A DNA stretch of 64,000 nt from Gimesia aquarii (lineage in GTDB: Bacteria > Planctomycetota > Planctomycetia > Planctomycetales > Planctomycetaceae), in NCBI RefSeq assembly GCF_007748195.1, contig NZ_CP037920.1:2047501-2111500 (forward strand), in the 5' to 3' direction. How positions within the stretch are numbered: position 1 is the first letter of the stretch; each line of letters starts with the position of its first letter. The notes beneath the pieces were generated by a model, which saw only the letters and a program-made list of their open reading frames with translations, did no database searches and was not told the DNA's origin. Below, one piece after another: positions 27,306 through 36,204 of the stretch. Made by a program: the position numbers and the translations under genes.

Positions 27306-27986
27306 ATGTCGGATAATGGTGAGCCACTTATCGAAGCTCTTGAAGAAGCAGACGCGGGTGTCGCTCCATCACCATTCGGTGAGTTGTCTGTCAAGATCCC
27401 CGGCGCACCGGCATCCATTCAATCCAAAAAAGCCCAGCGAAACGCCTACATCGCACAAATCAAAACCGAGCTGTCAAAGTTTCAGTTCATTTTAACGGGA
27501 CAGATAATTCTCGAGATCACATGGAACGTTCCAGCGAAGAGTCGCTACGAGACCGACGCCAAAGCAGACATTGACAACTGTCTGAAACCAATCATTGACG
27601 CGTTCACTGGGCCTGATGGAATCATGATCGACGATTGCCAGCTTAAGGGGCTTTATATCTCTTGGACCCACATCAATTCAGGAGATGAGTATTTGCATTT
27701 CCAATTCAAGTTTGATTCGGACCACTATTGTGAGCGAGATGATTTGGTATTCATTCGCCTCGAAAAGGGCCTGCGTTGTCCAGTGAACACCAATTGGCCC
27801 AAAGAGCTGAAAACTATTTGGGTTAAAGCGATCCAAGCAGGTGAAGACCTCAAAGCGATTCTTGAGAATGAAAATGTATCTTACTTGACGCTTGCCTCGA
27901 TGACTGGTGGAGCACAACCGTTTCACGCAACGAGAACAGTTGGCTTTAGAGACTTGTCACCTGAAGAGTTTGCTGGCGAAACATAA
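27306..27986 (+). CDS. RusA-like Holliday-junction endonuclease
   Basis: A 226-residue protein whose residues 28-140 match RusA (PF05866). Signature residues are Asp88, Asp90-Asn91, Lys94, Asp98 and the Asp109-Asp110 pair in MIDDCQ, so the metal site is intact. RusA cuts four-way junctions and often occurs in prophages. An extra 85-residue C-terminal part is unassigned, so this is longer than E. coli RusA (120 residues). It is a single-gene cassette between P1 and P2, its stop overlapping an attC-like site. Confidence 0.8.
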   Translation: MSDNGEPLIEALEEADAGVAPSPFGELSVKIPGAPASIQSKKAQRNAYIAQIKTELSKFQFILTGQIILEITWNVPAKSRYETDAKADIDNCLKPIIDAFTGPDGIMIDDCQLKGLYISWTHINSGDEYLHFQFKFDSDHYCERDDLVFIRLEKGLRCPVNTNWPKELKTIWVKAIQAGEDLKAILENENVSYLTLASMTGGAQPFHATRTVGFRDLSPEEFAGET

Positions 27987-28048
27987 CAACAGGTCGAACT
28001 GGAGAGACCGTTCACGCGAAATATGAAATCACATTCGTTGGCTGTTAC
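27984..28048 (+). repeat. Integron attC-like sequence, copy b
   Basis: Begins with TAACAACAGGTCGAAC at the stop codon of the RusA-like gene and ends GGCTGTTAC. Outer TAACA/TGTTA pair like copy a, with shared GTCGAAC. Confidence 0.45.
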
Positions 28049-28073
28049 CCGATCAACCTAAAATTTACTTTTA

Positions 28074-28144
28074 CCCTCGTTCGATAAAATCAAACGTTTT
28101 CTCAATTGCGTTTTTAAACCGTTTTAAAAGACACCCTCTAAAAT
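28074..28144 (+). repeat. Cassette-border block, copy 2
   Basis: Shares CCCTCGTTCGATA and TTTTAAAAGACACCCTCTAA with 26983-27044, and again leads into a palindrome. Confidence 0.75.
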
Positions 28145-28176
28145 AGTGACCGGGTAACTCATATTACCTGGACATT
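28145..28176. repeat. Border palindrome P2
   Basis: Arms AGTGACCGGGTAA and TTACCTGGACATT around CTCATA. 13-6-13 layout. Confidence 0.85.
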
Positions 28177-28219
28177 ATAATTCCGGGCAACCGAATTTTT
28201 CGTAGGTTGCAACACATTG

Positions 28220-28855
28220 TTATCTGGAATTAATACCATCCTGTTCGACCCAAATTTCAGGAATTGGATGTTCTATAAGAACAGTTGTATTGTCATGGCT
28301 GATTCTATCAACAAACAACGATTTCCACCAATCGCCATTAGGCGGGGGTTGCTCAAGGTATTCTTGCATCTTTGCATCAACGTAGGAATTACTATCGAGA
28401 TCTCTCTGCCCAGCCTCGTAGGCCCATTTTTCGCGCAAGGAAGGCGGACATGCTCCAGATTCAATTATTCTCTCCCATACCCATGCGTCAATTATCGCCA
28501 GTACTTTATCGGAAGGCACGTTGAGTACCCATTCGACTTTAGTGTCATTCGGTATTTTTATATGTTCATTCGACTGTGAGTAACACCAGATAATCTGATC
28601 CGTACCGACATGGCCGGCAAGTTTATCGTACGCGGGCGGAAGCGTGGGCATACTTTGATAGAACTTTGATTGCGAATGGTCAACTCGGCCGGAAGTAAGT
28701 AAAAAGTCAGGTTTGTGCCAAGTCCAAAGCTTCACTGCGTGCTCCTGGTTCACGAACAGAGAGTCGTGATTATGTGAGAAATTCGAATACTTCAAATAGC
28801 TGGATGTTCTGCTGGAATTCTTTTTATTCACCAGCATTTTGTCGGGGAAATTCAC
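28220..28855 (-). CDS. Unknown cargo protein
   Basis: A 211-residue soluble protein I cannot place. It contains VKLWTWHKPDFLLTSG near residue 40 and GTDQIIWCYSQ near residue 85, followed by a Trp-rich helical half. This vaguely recalls DUF3841-type proteins but the match is not secure. It fills the P2-P3 cassette alone, pointing left. The stop codon TAA is followed by CAATG, an attC-like start. Confidence 0.6.
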   Translation of the reverse strand: MNFPDKMLVNKKNSSRTSSYLKYSNFSHNHDSLFVNQEHAVKLWTWHKPDFLLTSGRVDHSQSKFYQSMPTLPPAYDKLAGHVGTDQIIWCYSQSNEHIKIPNDTKVEWVLNVPSDKVLAIIDAWVWERIIESGACPPSLREKWAYEAGQRDLDSNSYVDAKMQEYLEQPPPNGDWWKSLFVDRISHDNTTVLIEHPIPEIWVEQDGINSR

Positions 28856-28877
28856 GTTTACCAGGCATCACTTCTCC

Positions 28878-28909
28878 AATGCCTGGGTAACACACATTAC
28901 CCGGTCATT
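28878..28909. repeat. Border palindrome P3
   Basis: Arms AATGCCTGGGTAA and TTACCCGGTCATT around CACACA. An extra arm, GTTTACCAGGCAT at 28856-28868, can pair with the left arm instead, giving alternative hairpins. Confidence 0.85.
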
Positions 28910-29280
28910 AGACCAATTAGATTCTAGCCACTTTAGATTTTTATATGGCCTTCAGCCTATTTGTACTATTGTGGTGTTAAAGAAATGACTGATAAATATC
29001 CAATAAACCTATGTAGTTGCTGGCTTTCTTTCTTGAAAGATGACAAATAATTCTACCAGCTTATGCTGTCGATTTATTTTCTCAAGCTAATATAAAACAC
29101 TTAGACAAAGGCTATTACTCACTTTTTGGTTTTTGGATGCGTAAATTGTTTATGTTTACAGCGAAATTGCAGCCAAAAGGATTGATATGTTCACTATTCT
29201 GTGGGTAGAGTATTTAAAATGCTGCCAGATCTGAGCAGTCTAATATCTCTTAAAACATACAACTTAGAGTTAGCACAAAA
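28910..29280. other. Leader of the ABC-3C operon
   Basis: About 370 A+T-rich bases with no gene. It should hold the promoter of the three-gene operon; no clear pair of promoter boxes was chosen. Confidence 0.4.
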
Positions 29281-30102
29281 ATGACTACGAAAGCTAGGGA
29301 TTACAAGCTCACAACAGTCAAGAGGCTTCATACTCTTTCTGGTAATCAATGCTCAGCACCAGACTGCGATCGTAAGTTACTCGCAAGAGATGATGAAACT
29401 ATGGTTAGCAAGATTTGCCACATAGAGGCGGCGTCAAAGAATGGTCCAAGATGGAACCCAACCATGAACGACGATCAGCGCAGGCATTTTGATAATCTCA
29501 TTTTATTGTGTGACGAGTGTCACAACATAATTGACAATATAGAAAACGAAAAAAAGTATCCCGTTGATCTACTAAAAAATTGGAAAAAAGAGCATGAGTC
29601 AACAGTAACTTATTCTTATCTTAACGAACGCCCCGCTTTATTAAATATAGTAATCAACGCTATTTCTAAAATTGAGTTAGATGCAGAAGAGGACCTTTCT
29701 TTCCAAAATGTCGAAGCGTTCGAAATTGAATCAAAAATCAACCATAATGATATCAAACGTAATAAAGCACTTCTTGAAGAGTACAAAGTGTTCTACATGA
29801 AAATAAATTCTTTGTATCAAACTTTAGAAGAGGAAGGATCATTCAAGAAGGAAAATCTCTTGCGTAATATTAGAGCGACATATCTAAGGATAAAGGGAAA
29901 ATACATTGAAAACAGTTCTGATCCTATGCAAATAATTAGAAACAATGCAGATAATATTATTGAAGATGTTCAAGACGAATTAATTACTATGGCTGAACAA
30001 AATACTAATGACAATAAAGAGGATATTGCATTCGGTGTGACTATAATAATGGTGGATGCATTTATGCGATGTAAGATACTAGAGGAACCAGTCATATCAT
30101 GA
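29281..30102 (+). CDS. ABC-3C system effector with HNH nuclease domain
   Basis: A 273-residue protein. The N-terminal HNH domain shows Cys24-x4-Cys29, His47 (CHIEAAS), NGPR, Asn72 (FDNLILLC) and Cys77-x2-Cys80-His81, so zinc and catalytic residues are present. The C-terminal part is the helical domain found in ABC-three-component effectors. It starts the operon; its stop overlaps the next gene by 4 bases. It is expected to cut nucleic acid when the ATPase partner senses infection, as proposed for ABC-3C systems by comparative genomics. That function is inferred. Confidence 0.75.
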   Translation: MTTKARDYKLTTVKRLHTLSGNQCSAPDCDRKLLARDDETMVSKICHIEAASKNGPRWNPTMNDDQRRHFDNLILLCDECHNIIDNIENEKKYPVDLLKNWKKEHESTVTYSYLNERPALLNIVINAISKIELDAEEDLSFQNVEAFEIESKINHNDIKRNKALLEEYKVFYMKINSLYQTLEEEGSFKKENLLRNIRATYLRIKGKYIENSSDPMQIIRNNADNIIEDVQDELITMAEQNTNDNKEDIAFGVTIIMVDAFMRCKILEEPVIS

Positions 30103-30329
30103 TCATTAGCAAGGACATAAAACCAGAAAGGCAAATCTACCGCTTGGGAGCTATGCTTTTAGAAGTATTGCAAGGAACGTCTGGTAGTGTCATTGAGTTG
30201 TTTGATTTGTATCAACTCGTGAATCGCCAAGAAACCATTTCTCTAAATGCTTTTTTTATTACAGTTGACTGGCTCTTCCTTCTTGGTGCAATAACCAATG
30301 ATAAAGGACGTATTGTAAAATGTTTCTGA
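30099..30329 (+). CDS. ABC-3C system middle component
   Basis: A 76-residue protein with a small winged-helix-like layout (GAMLLEVLQ, FDLYQLV, FFITVDWLFLLGAI). Length, motif and position between an HNH effector and a DUF2326 ATPase fit the middle component of ABC-3C systems. It overlaps both neighbours (4 and 10 bases), showing coupled translation. Confidence 0.7.
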   Translation: MIISKDIKPERQIYRLGAMLLEVLQGTSGSVIELFDLYQLVNRQETISLNAFFITVDWLFLLGAITNDKGRIVKCF

Positions 30330-32029
30330 AGAAACTCACAATCCATAATGAGTCTACAATTATCAGAGACATCCCATTCCACAAGGGACTGAATCTTATC
30401 GTTGATGAGACCCAAACCAGTGATCGAAAAGAGTCAGGAAATAGTGTAGGCAAAACAACGGTATTGAGACTTATTGACTACTGTTTCGGAAGTAGTGGAA
30501 GCAATATCTATAAAGACCCAGAATTTAAAGGTAAGACAAATTCTCAAGTTGAAGAATTCCTAAAGAAAAACAACATCATTATTTCGATGACACTGAAGGA
30601 AGACTTAGAACTTACAGATTCACTTGAAATAGAAATTCGAAGAAATTTTCTTAGTAAAAAAGAGAAGATTTTCGAAATCAATGGTGAACAACAAACAATC
30701 GAGAATTTCCCAAAGAAATTAAAAGAACTTATTTTTAAATCACCACTAGCAAAGCCTACCTTCAGGCAAATAATTGCAAAGAATATAAGGGACGAAAAAA
30801 ACAGGATTACCAATACACTGAAGGTTTTGAACTCTTTCGCAACGAAAGAGGAATATGAATCGCTCTTCTTGTTTTGGTTGGGAATCGAGCTTGATACAAA
30901 TGAACGAAAACAGCAACTAGTCCGTGACCAAAAAACAGAAAATAATTTACTACAACGGCTAAAAAAAGAGGCTTCTTTATCTCAAATTGAACAGTCCCTT
31001 ATTGTTATTAATAGAACTATCGAGGAATTGACTCTGAGAAAGAATAGCTTTGTCGTTAATGAGAGTTACGAGGAAGATCTAGAAGAACTAAACAAAATAA
31101 AATTGCAAATTAATGAACGATCTACAGCAATAAGTTCCCTGGTGTTACGTAGAGATTTGATACTGGAAAGCAAAACTGAACTCGAGAATGAAGTAAGTTC
31201 CGTCGATGATCAGCAAATTAAATCTCTTTACCAAGAAGCCAAAGTTTTAATTCCTGAGCTCCAAAAAACATTTGAAGATACCATAAGATTTCATAACCAA
31301 ATGATTTTGCATAAGGTGGAATACATCGCTAAAGAAATCCCTGATCTTGAAGAAAAGCTTGCTGAGAGAAAAAGAGAGATGTCAGAACTATTGGTTCTAG
31401 AAAAAAAGTTAGCACAAAAATTAAAAAAGGCAGGAGCTGTAGAGGAATTGCAAAAAGTGGTTTCTGATCTGAATAACACATTTGAGAAAAAAGGAAGCCT
31501 AGAAGAACAAAAACGACTATGGGAATTGTCCATAGAGAAACTCGATAACATTGAAAAAGAATTAAACAAAATTAACGCTGGAATTGATTCGAAAGATGAT
31601 CAGATACAGAAGAGAATTGCTGAATTTAACAAATATTTTTCTGAGTTGTCTAATAGGCTATACGGTGAACAATTTGTCTTGAGCTCAGATGATAAAGATA
31701 AAGATAAAAACGTATATGAATTCAAGGTAAGCAGTCTCAGTGGAAATCTAGGGACTGGTAAGAAAAAAGGCCAAATTGCTGCCTTTGACTTGGCTTATAT
31801 TCAGTTTGCAGACGCTGAAGGTATTGAGTGTCTACATTTTGTTCTTCAAGATCAGATTGAAAATATCCATGACAATCAGATTAGTAGTATCCTTACTGAA
31901 ATAGTTGCTGAAGTTAATTGCCAGTACATATTACCTGTTCTTAAAGATAAGCTTCCAGTTGAAATAGACATCGACCAATATCAGGTATTATCACTGTCCC
32001 AATCAGATAAATTATTTCGAATCCCTTAA
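30320..32029 (+). CDS. ABC-3C system SMC-like ATPase (DUF2326 type)
   Basis: A 569-residue ATPase. The Walker A loop GNSVGKTT is at residues 40-47, a long coiled coil spans about 200-470, and the C-terminal half ATPase carries GTGKKKGQIAAFDLAYIQF and FVLQDQIENI, in the positions of the signature and Walker B motifs. This is the RecN/SMC-like ATPase of ABC-3C systems. It would gate the HNH effector. The gene lies last in a tight three-gene operon. Confidence 0.8.
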   Translation: MFLKKLTIHNESTIIRDIPFHKGLNLIVDETQTSDRKESGNSVGKTTVLRLIDYCFGSSGSNIYKDPEFKGKTNSQVEEFLKKNNIIISMTLKEDLELTDSLEIEIRRNFLSKKEKIFEINGEQQTIENFPKKLKELIFKSPLAKPTFRQIIAKNIRDEKNRITNTLKVLNSFATKEEYESLFLFWLGIELDTNERKQQLVRDQKTENNLLQRLKKEASLSQIEQSLIVINRTIEELTLRKNSFVVNESYEEDLEELNKIKLQINERSTAISSLVLRRDLILESKTELENEVSSVDDQQIKSLYQEAKVLIPELQKTFEDTIRFHNQMILHKVEYIAKEIPDLEEKLAERKREMSELLVLEKKLAQKLKKAGAVEELQKVVSDLNNTFEKKGSLEEQKRLWELSIEKLDNIEKELNKINAGIDSKDDQIQKRIAEFNKYFSELSNRLYGEQFVLSSDDKDKDKNVYEFKVSSLSGNLGTGKKKGQIAAFDLAYIQFADAEGIECLHFVLQDQIENIHDNQISSILTEIVAEVNCQYILPVLKDKLPVEIDIDQYQVLSLSQSDKLFRIP

Positions 32030-32071
32030 GTGATGTTGATGGTATTTCCTTCAATAGACTCTATTGCAATG

Positions 32072-32109
32072 TAACCGGGCGGTCCGCGGATCCGGGGAAC
32101 GGATTGTTA
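32072..32109 (-). repeat. Integron attC-like hairpin between convergent genes
   Basis: On the minus strand it starts TAACAATCCG next to the stop codon and ends CGGTTA, with internal CCCCGGATCCGCGG hairpin. It separates the ABC-3C ATPase gene from the convergent nuclease-like gene. Confidence 0.45.
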
Positions 32110-32952
32110 TCAAGCTTTTTGCTCGACGATCAAATGTTCCTTGTATGCCTGTTGTTGAGCATCAACTTCATCAGTTAGCTGCTCAACCGTTTCCTTGGCG
32201 GCTGAAATAAAGCGAGGTAGAGCCGGGAGAGTCACAATGCGAACCGACACATATTCATCAGCCCGGTTCAGGAAGGGATATTTGAAGTTAATAATGCCTT
32301 CTTCGGTCTCGATGATTTCAAGATCACCAGATTCGTTCAACGAAGCCTCAAACAACTTCCCATCCAGTATTATGACGGGTTGCGTCATGCTTCCGAACAG
32401 GACCTTGTCTGCGTACCGCGAGGACCAAACCTTCTGCTCTGTTAACCGCGCAAGTCCGTGTGATGCCTTCACACAACTCATTAGCGCCTTATAAGGGATG
32501 TCACCAGTTTTTGGCGATCCCTTTCTCAGTGCCTCAGTGACACCGTACGCCCAGTTGCCGCTCCAATTATGTAATTTGTTGTCTGATAGATTGCGATACT
32601 TCAATCTTTCCTTGACTGTCGAACCGATTTTTGAACAAACCCAACCGTTACGAAAAACGCTGCCGAAAGAGCGTCCCGGTTTAACAAAAAGAACCCAGGG
32701 TGAGCTAGATTTTTTGCACTCTATCGCAAACTCTACTGAGAACATGAAATAATCCGCGAACTCACCGTCTTGACATCCTGCGACAATGTCGATTTCGCGC
32801 GGTGTGTCGTTTTCAGGATCACGGTAATAGACTGACAGCGAAATGGAAACACCAGCGTCGATAAACGCTTTCGCAACCCGCATCTCCAGGGGATAGCCCT
32901 GTTGCTCTAGCCATTCCAATATTTTCTTGTCAAGTGGTTTCTCGGTAGTCAA
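32110..32952 (-). CDS. PD-(D/E)XK nuclease-like cargo protein
   Basis: A 280-residue protein. Residues 20-85 show an alpha-beta core with Glu23, Glu53-x-Asp55 (REIDIVAGC) and Glu78-x-Lys80 (FAIECKKS), the D...ExK pattern of restriction-like nucleases. The C-terminal 150 residues are unassigned. Orientation is opposite to the ABC-3C operon. It could be a stand-alone restriction or anti-phage nuclease; no methylase accompanies it. Confidence 0.65.
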   Translation of the reverse strand: MTTEKPLDKKILEWLEQQGYPLEMRVAKAFIDAGVSISLSVYYRDPENDTPREIDIVAGCQDGEFADYFMFSVEFAIECKKSSSPWVLFVKPGRSFGSVFRNGWVCSKIGSTVKERLKYRNLSDNKLHNWSGNWAYGVTEALRKGSPKTGDIPYKALMSCVKASHGLARLTEQKVWSSRYADKVLFGSMTQPVIILDGKLFEASLNESGDLEIIETEEGIINFKYPFLNRADEYVSVRIVTLPALPRFISAAKETVEQLTDEVDAQQQAYKEHLIVEQKA

Positions 32953-33193
32953 ATAGTTCTCCGATTGTGCATCGCACTTGCTTGATAACTTGAATTAGAC
33001 TGAATTATTTCGCCATAATCCATTGAGAGTAGAGTTAGTGAAACTTTGTGTAAAGATGGAGGGATTGTCAAGAGAAAAATAAGGGAGTTGCGACAATCAA
33101 AGAGATTGGATTAAATAACTCGAATCAGGAAAAGTGGAATTCTAAACGAAACCCTAAACTCATTCTCTCACCTTTCTAAATATGATTAAAAAT

Positions 33194-33225
33194 AATGACC
33201 GGGTAAACATCGTTTCCCAGTCATT
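33194..33225. repeat. Border palindrome P5
   Basis: Arms AATGACCGGGTAA and TTTCCCAGTCATT around ACATCG. 13-6-13 layout. Confidence 0.87.
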
Positions 33226-33288
33226 CTAAGATTGTCGAGTTAAGCAAATTGATTTATCAAAACTATTACGTTGCCAGCAATGTGGATC

Positions 33289-33906
33289 TCAAGATGTAAC
33301 CGGACCACCAGTCTGGTGTATTAAGTTGTTAGCCGACTCACTGGGCTCACATACCAAGAGGCATCCGTCTCGCGTGCCAGTAACACACAACGCTGTACCC
33401 TGTGAAATCATCATGCCAGAGGCGGACATGGCGTCCAATTGCAGGCCATCAATTTCGACCGTGCCCTGGGGACGCAGAGATGACTTAGCAATGGTAGTTC
33501 TGCCAACATATTGATTGAGTGGGTCAACAGTCTGAGTTGATTGTTCGAGCGGGACTGGAGGGGTAAGGACAGCCTCGGGAAATCCTAAGACGTATTCTTT
33601 GATGAGGTATCCCAGCCCAATAAAAGGGATGCCCAGAACGCCGAGCATCTCTCCGGAGGAAACCCCGAGTACCAGTGCAGCGACAATGGTTGCAACGAGC
33701 CAAAGTGCAATGTCAAAGGCATAGCAAATCAGTACTAGCGAGAGTACGACGATGGCCAATCGAAAAACAGCACGTTGGGTTGTCTCACGAGTTTTTTTGA
33801 CTTCCTGCTGGTCCGATTTGTGAACCCAGTTCAATATGCAAAATAGAGTCACACCATAGGAAAACGCAGCAAGTGGTATGTCAATCCATGGTGAGAAACT
33901 ATACAT
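33289..33906 (-). CDS. NfeD-like membrane protein
   Basis: A 205-residue protein with three to four membrane helices in residues 8-110 and a C-terminal OB-fold (YVGRTTIAKSSLRPQGTVEI to about residue 190) typical of the NfeD C-terminal domain. The family partners with flotillin or stomatin-type proteins in membrane quality control. No protease domain or flotillin gene is nearby. It is the only gene of the P5-P6 cassette, which is unusual for a housekeeping family. Confidence 0.7.
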   Translation of the reverse strand: MYSFSPWIDIPLAAFSYGVTLFCILNWVHKSDQQEVKKTRETTQRAVFRLAIVVLSLVLICYAFDIALWLVATIVAALVLGVSSGEMLGVLGIPFIGLGYLIKEYVLGFPEAVLTPPVPLEQSTQTVDPLNQYVGRTTIAKSSLRPQGTVEIDGLQLDAMSASGMMISQGTALCVTGTRDGCLLVCEPSESANNLIHQTGGPVTS

Positions 33907-34100
33907 GATTTTGAAAACAATCCTGTCGAATAACTTGTTCTTTACTTATGCATAGCTGTGGATGACTTACCAAAGGGCCCCATATCAGCAAATTTATGCT
34001 ACCATGTAAAAGATCACCATTCAAGAAATAGGGTCTTATGATTATTGGGATGGGCAACATCATTTACCAGATTATCAAAAATTGATCCCTCAAAAGAAAA

Positions 34101-34136
34101 GAGTACGGGTAATATCCGTTACCCGGACAAATACTC
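34101..34136. repeat. Border palindrome P6
   Basis: Inner arms ACGGGTAA and TTACCCGG around TATCCG, with an extra outer pair GAGTA/TACTC. It lies only 20 bases from P7, so two borders abut. Confidence 0.75.
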
Positions 34137-34156
34137 CAACCAGCCGCGCGCATAAT

Positions 34157-34188
34157 AATGACCAGGTAAACATCATTTCCCGGTCAGT
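34157..34188. repeat. Border palindrome P7
   Basis: Arms AATGACCAGGTAA and TTTCCCGGTCAGT around ACATCA. The centre is one base different from P5. Confidence 0.85.
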
Positions 34189-34193
34189 AACAG

Positions 34194-34607
34194 CTATTTA
34201 GTATACGTGGTTGGCCTTGGTCTGTGATACCACGGGCGAGTATCTTCGAATTGTGAGGCGTCCATACTTTTTGGGATGCGTCCGTTCGTCGGAAAGGTTA
34301 CGACGCGGAAATCGTTGTTTGGAATATACTCGAAGAGCGAATGATCTTCGCCATCAACATCAAATGCGAGCCAGCAGTCATTGGCATCATGTGTTGGAGT
34401 CCAACCACATGAAATTGCAAAGCGAACAGCGTCTGCCACGTGGGATGGTTTCATGATGGCGAAGGGGAACACAAACAGACAAGGCCCAGAACCATCCGCA
34501 AGCTGTACAACAGCGCGTTCGGAACGCTCAAGAGCAATCTTGTAGTGGTATTCTACAGTATCAACAGTGAGTGATCGGCGACCTTTCCGTGGAATCGACA
34601 TTAACAT
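34194..34607 (-). CDS. Small conserved-type hypothetical protein
   Basis: A 137-residue protein with an N-terminal beta hairpin (SLTVDTVEYHYKIALERS) and MKPSHVADAVRFAISCGWTP, a layout seen in small uncharacterised proteins of many bacteria. ATG at 34607 or 34601. It occupies the P7-P8 cassette. Upstream lies the shared motif at 34637-34659. Confidence 0.6.
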   Translation of the reverse strand: MLMSIPRKGRRSLTVDTVEYHYKIALERSERAVVQLADGSGPCLFVFPFAIMKPSHVADAVRFAISCGWTPTHDANDCWLAFDVDGEDHSLFEYIPNNDFRVVTFPTNGRIPKSMDASQFEDTRPWYHRPRPTTYTK

Positions 34608-34636
34608 TTATTCCTTCGTATATTCTTACGTTTGCT

Positions 34637-34659
34637 GCATAACTTGTTATTCACCTGCA
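34637..34659 (-). repeat. Shared cassette 5' motif, copy 1
   Basis: GCATAACTTGTTATTC plus a CTGCA tail is nearly identical to 39305-39327; shorter versions lie at 33926-33940 and 32982-32996. Each lies just upstream of a minus-strand cassette gene. On the coding strand it reads AATAACAAGTTATGC, like an integron cassette junction. Confidence 0.6.
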
Positions 34660-34831
34660 CGAGACTGAATGTGATGCCCGCGAGGTATCAAAACGTGCAA
34701 AAATATTTATTCTTCTAATGTGATGACATAAGCACTGATGGATCTTTTAAAATGCAAGTCACTATAAGATCTGTAAAAATGGTATCAAGCTGAAACAGCC
34801 AGTCAACATGGGGTCTCTGACTACCGAAATT

Positions 34832-34863
34832 AATGTCCGGGTAATAAGCGTTACCCAGACAAA
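34832..34863. repeat. Border palindrome P8
   Basis: Arms AATGTCCGGGTAA and TTACCCAGACAAA around TAAGCG. The centre is identical to P18 and to P11 read on the other strand. Confidence 0.85.
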
Positions 34864-34929
34864 TCGTAGCACCCCACAGAAGAAAGACGATTCTTGTTGG
34901 ATTTGACTGGGCACATTCTTAGTGGATAT

Positions 34930-35280
34930 CTATTGGTTCACAATACTCATCGCAATCAAGCCAAGTGTTCCGCCAAACAAAACCACGAAAATAGTTACCA
35001 ATGTTGCCTGAATTCCACTTAACTCAATTCGCCCTTTGGTAAATCGCAACCGAGCGAAGTCACGTTTTCCTCGAACGATCAAAAATACTGTCATGCTGCC
35101 AGACAATATTAAAAGCAATGAAAGGGCGGCGAATCCCGGTTTCTTGTTCGAAAAAATCTGCAGGGCTACGAGTCCGAATTCGAGTTCCCACAACAAAACC
35201 GTAATCATGTATCCGAACAATGATAAGGTTGAAACTTGAGGATGATTAGGAGCCAATATCAAACCTTCCAACAAATACAT
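34930..35280 (-). CDS. Small membrane protein
   Basis: A 116-residue protein with three predicted membrane helices (about 22-42, 50-70, 92-112) and a short basic loop. No family recognised. Sole gene of the P8-P9 cassette. Confidence 0.6.
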   Translation of the reverse strand: MYLLEGLILAPNHPQVSTLSLFGYMITVLLWELEFGLVALQIFSNKKPGFAALSLLLILSGSMTVFLIVRGKRDFARLRFTKGRIELSGIQATLVTIFVVLFGGTLGLIAMSIVNQ

Positions 35281-35407
35281 CTAAAGGGAAATTCTTTAGT
35301 TCCGTTTTATCAGCTTAACAGATTGGCCATAGAATGCAAAAAATGTCTTTCTTATCCATCAGCATTGCTTCGACTTTCTTAATTCGGTTTAAAATGTTGT
35401 CTTGGAA

Positions 35408-35472
35408 AATGACTGTTACCCAGACATCAGGAAACAGCAAGTGTCCGGTAAATGCGTATTTACCAGACACTT
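35408..35472. repeat. Border palindromes P9 (half site plus full site)
   Basis: A half-site AATGACTGTTACCCAGACAT (35408-35427) is followed by a full copy at 35439-35472 with 14-bp arms AAGTGTCCGGTAAA and TTTACCAGACACTT around TGCGTA. Confidence 0.8.
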
Positions 35473-35575
35473 ATCATTAATGGGTGGCCCCAATTACGGG
35501 ATACGATTTCATTTACACCCAAATTGAAGTCTCTCAGGGCCAAATGTGATCGTTTTTGACGAAATCAATGTACAA

Positions 35576-35770
35576 TTAATGAACATCGTCGATCGAAGGG
35601 GATTCGTTGACGGGTTGCCGTGGATACCGTCTTTTCAAATCGTCGATCAATGGCATCAACGTTTTTCTTGCGAGCCCTCGAATCGAGATCTTCTCTTTTG
35701 CTGCGTAACGACATAACGGCCACCAGTCATCCCGATCAAGCTCGATCGTAATTGTTTTTTTTCTTCTCAT
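35576..35770 (-). CDS. Paralogue of the ribbon-helix-helix-like protein
   Basis: A 64-residue protein aligned end to end with the product of 24396-24593 (about 60% identity; shared RYAAKEK-SIRG and SPPIDDVH-like tail). It is the only intact gene of the inverted second module, which suggests that selection keeps it while its neighbours decay. A regulator or superinfection role is possible. Confidence 0.65.
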   Translation of the reverse strand: MRRKKTITIELDRDDWWPLCRYAAKEKISIRGLARKTLMPLIDDLKRRYPRQPVNESPSIDDVH

Positions 35771-35944
35771 AATCCAACTGCCCTTGACTTTTTTAAACGA
35801 GTTAATGCGAAATTGTAACTGCGAAAAGAAACTGGTGTAGAATGATGGATCGCATGAAACGCCAGTCATTTTCAGAGAGCGGTAGGGCATGGATGCATTA
35901 CCGCTCTTTATATCATTTCTTAATCAGGCAAGGAAGCCGAATCA

Positions 35945-36204
35945 ATGCTCGAATAAACTCCCTCTCAATCCGCTTGATGGTAAGACAACCTATCCCACTG
36001 CATTTCTGACAGTTGTATTTTTCCTACGTGAATTCCGGACATGATCGATCAAGGTGCGCCAGCTCCCTATGACGGATCGCTCTTTTCTTTAATGAGTACG
36101 TTACACATTGGCAAGAGGGGCCTCAACGGAGACAAGTTTCGTAGTATTCGTTGCTTTATTTGCTCTGATCTATCTCGGATTGAAATTGTTGAAAGGAATC
36201 AAAT
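35945..36204 (+). pseudogene. Remnants of holin-like, lipoprotein and membrane-protein genes
   Basis: Starts as the holin-like gene (AATGCTCGA-TAAACTCCC) but hits stops at once. Then DQGAPAPYDG of the lipoprotein appears near 36047, and the C-terminal transmembrane helix of the 23035-23577 protein (ALIYLGLKLLKGIKYEK) near 36150-36220. Same order as module A, inverted and mostly deleted. Confidence 0.7.
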
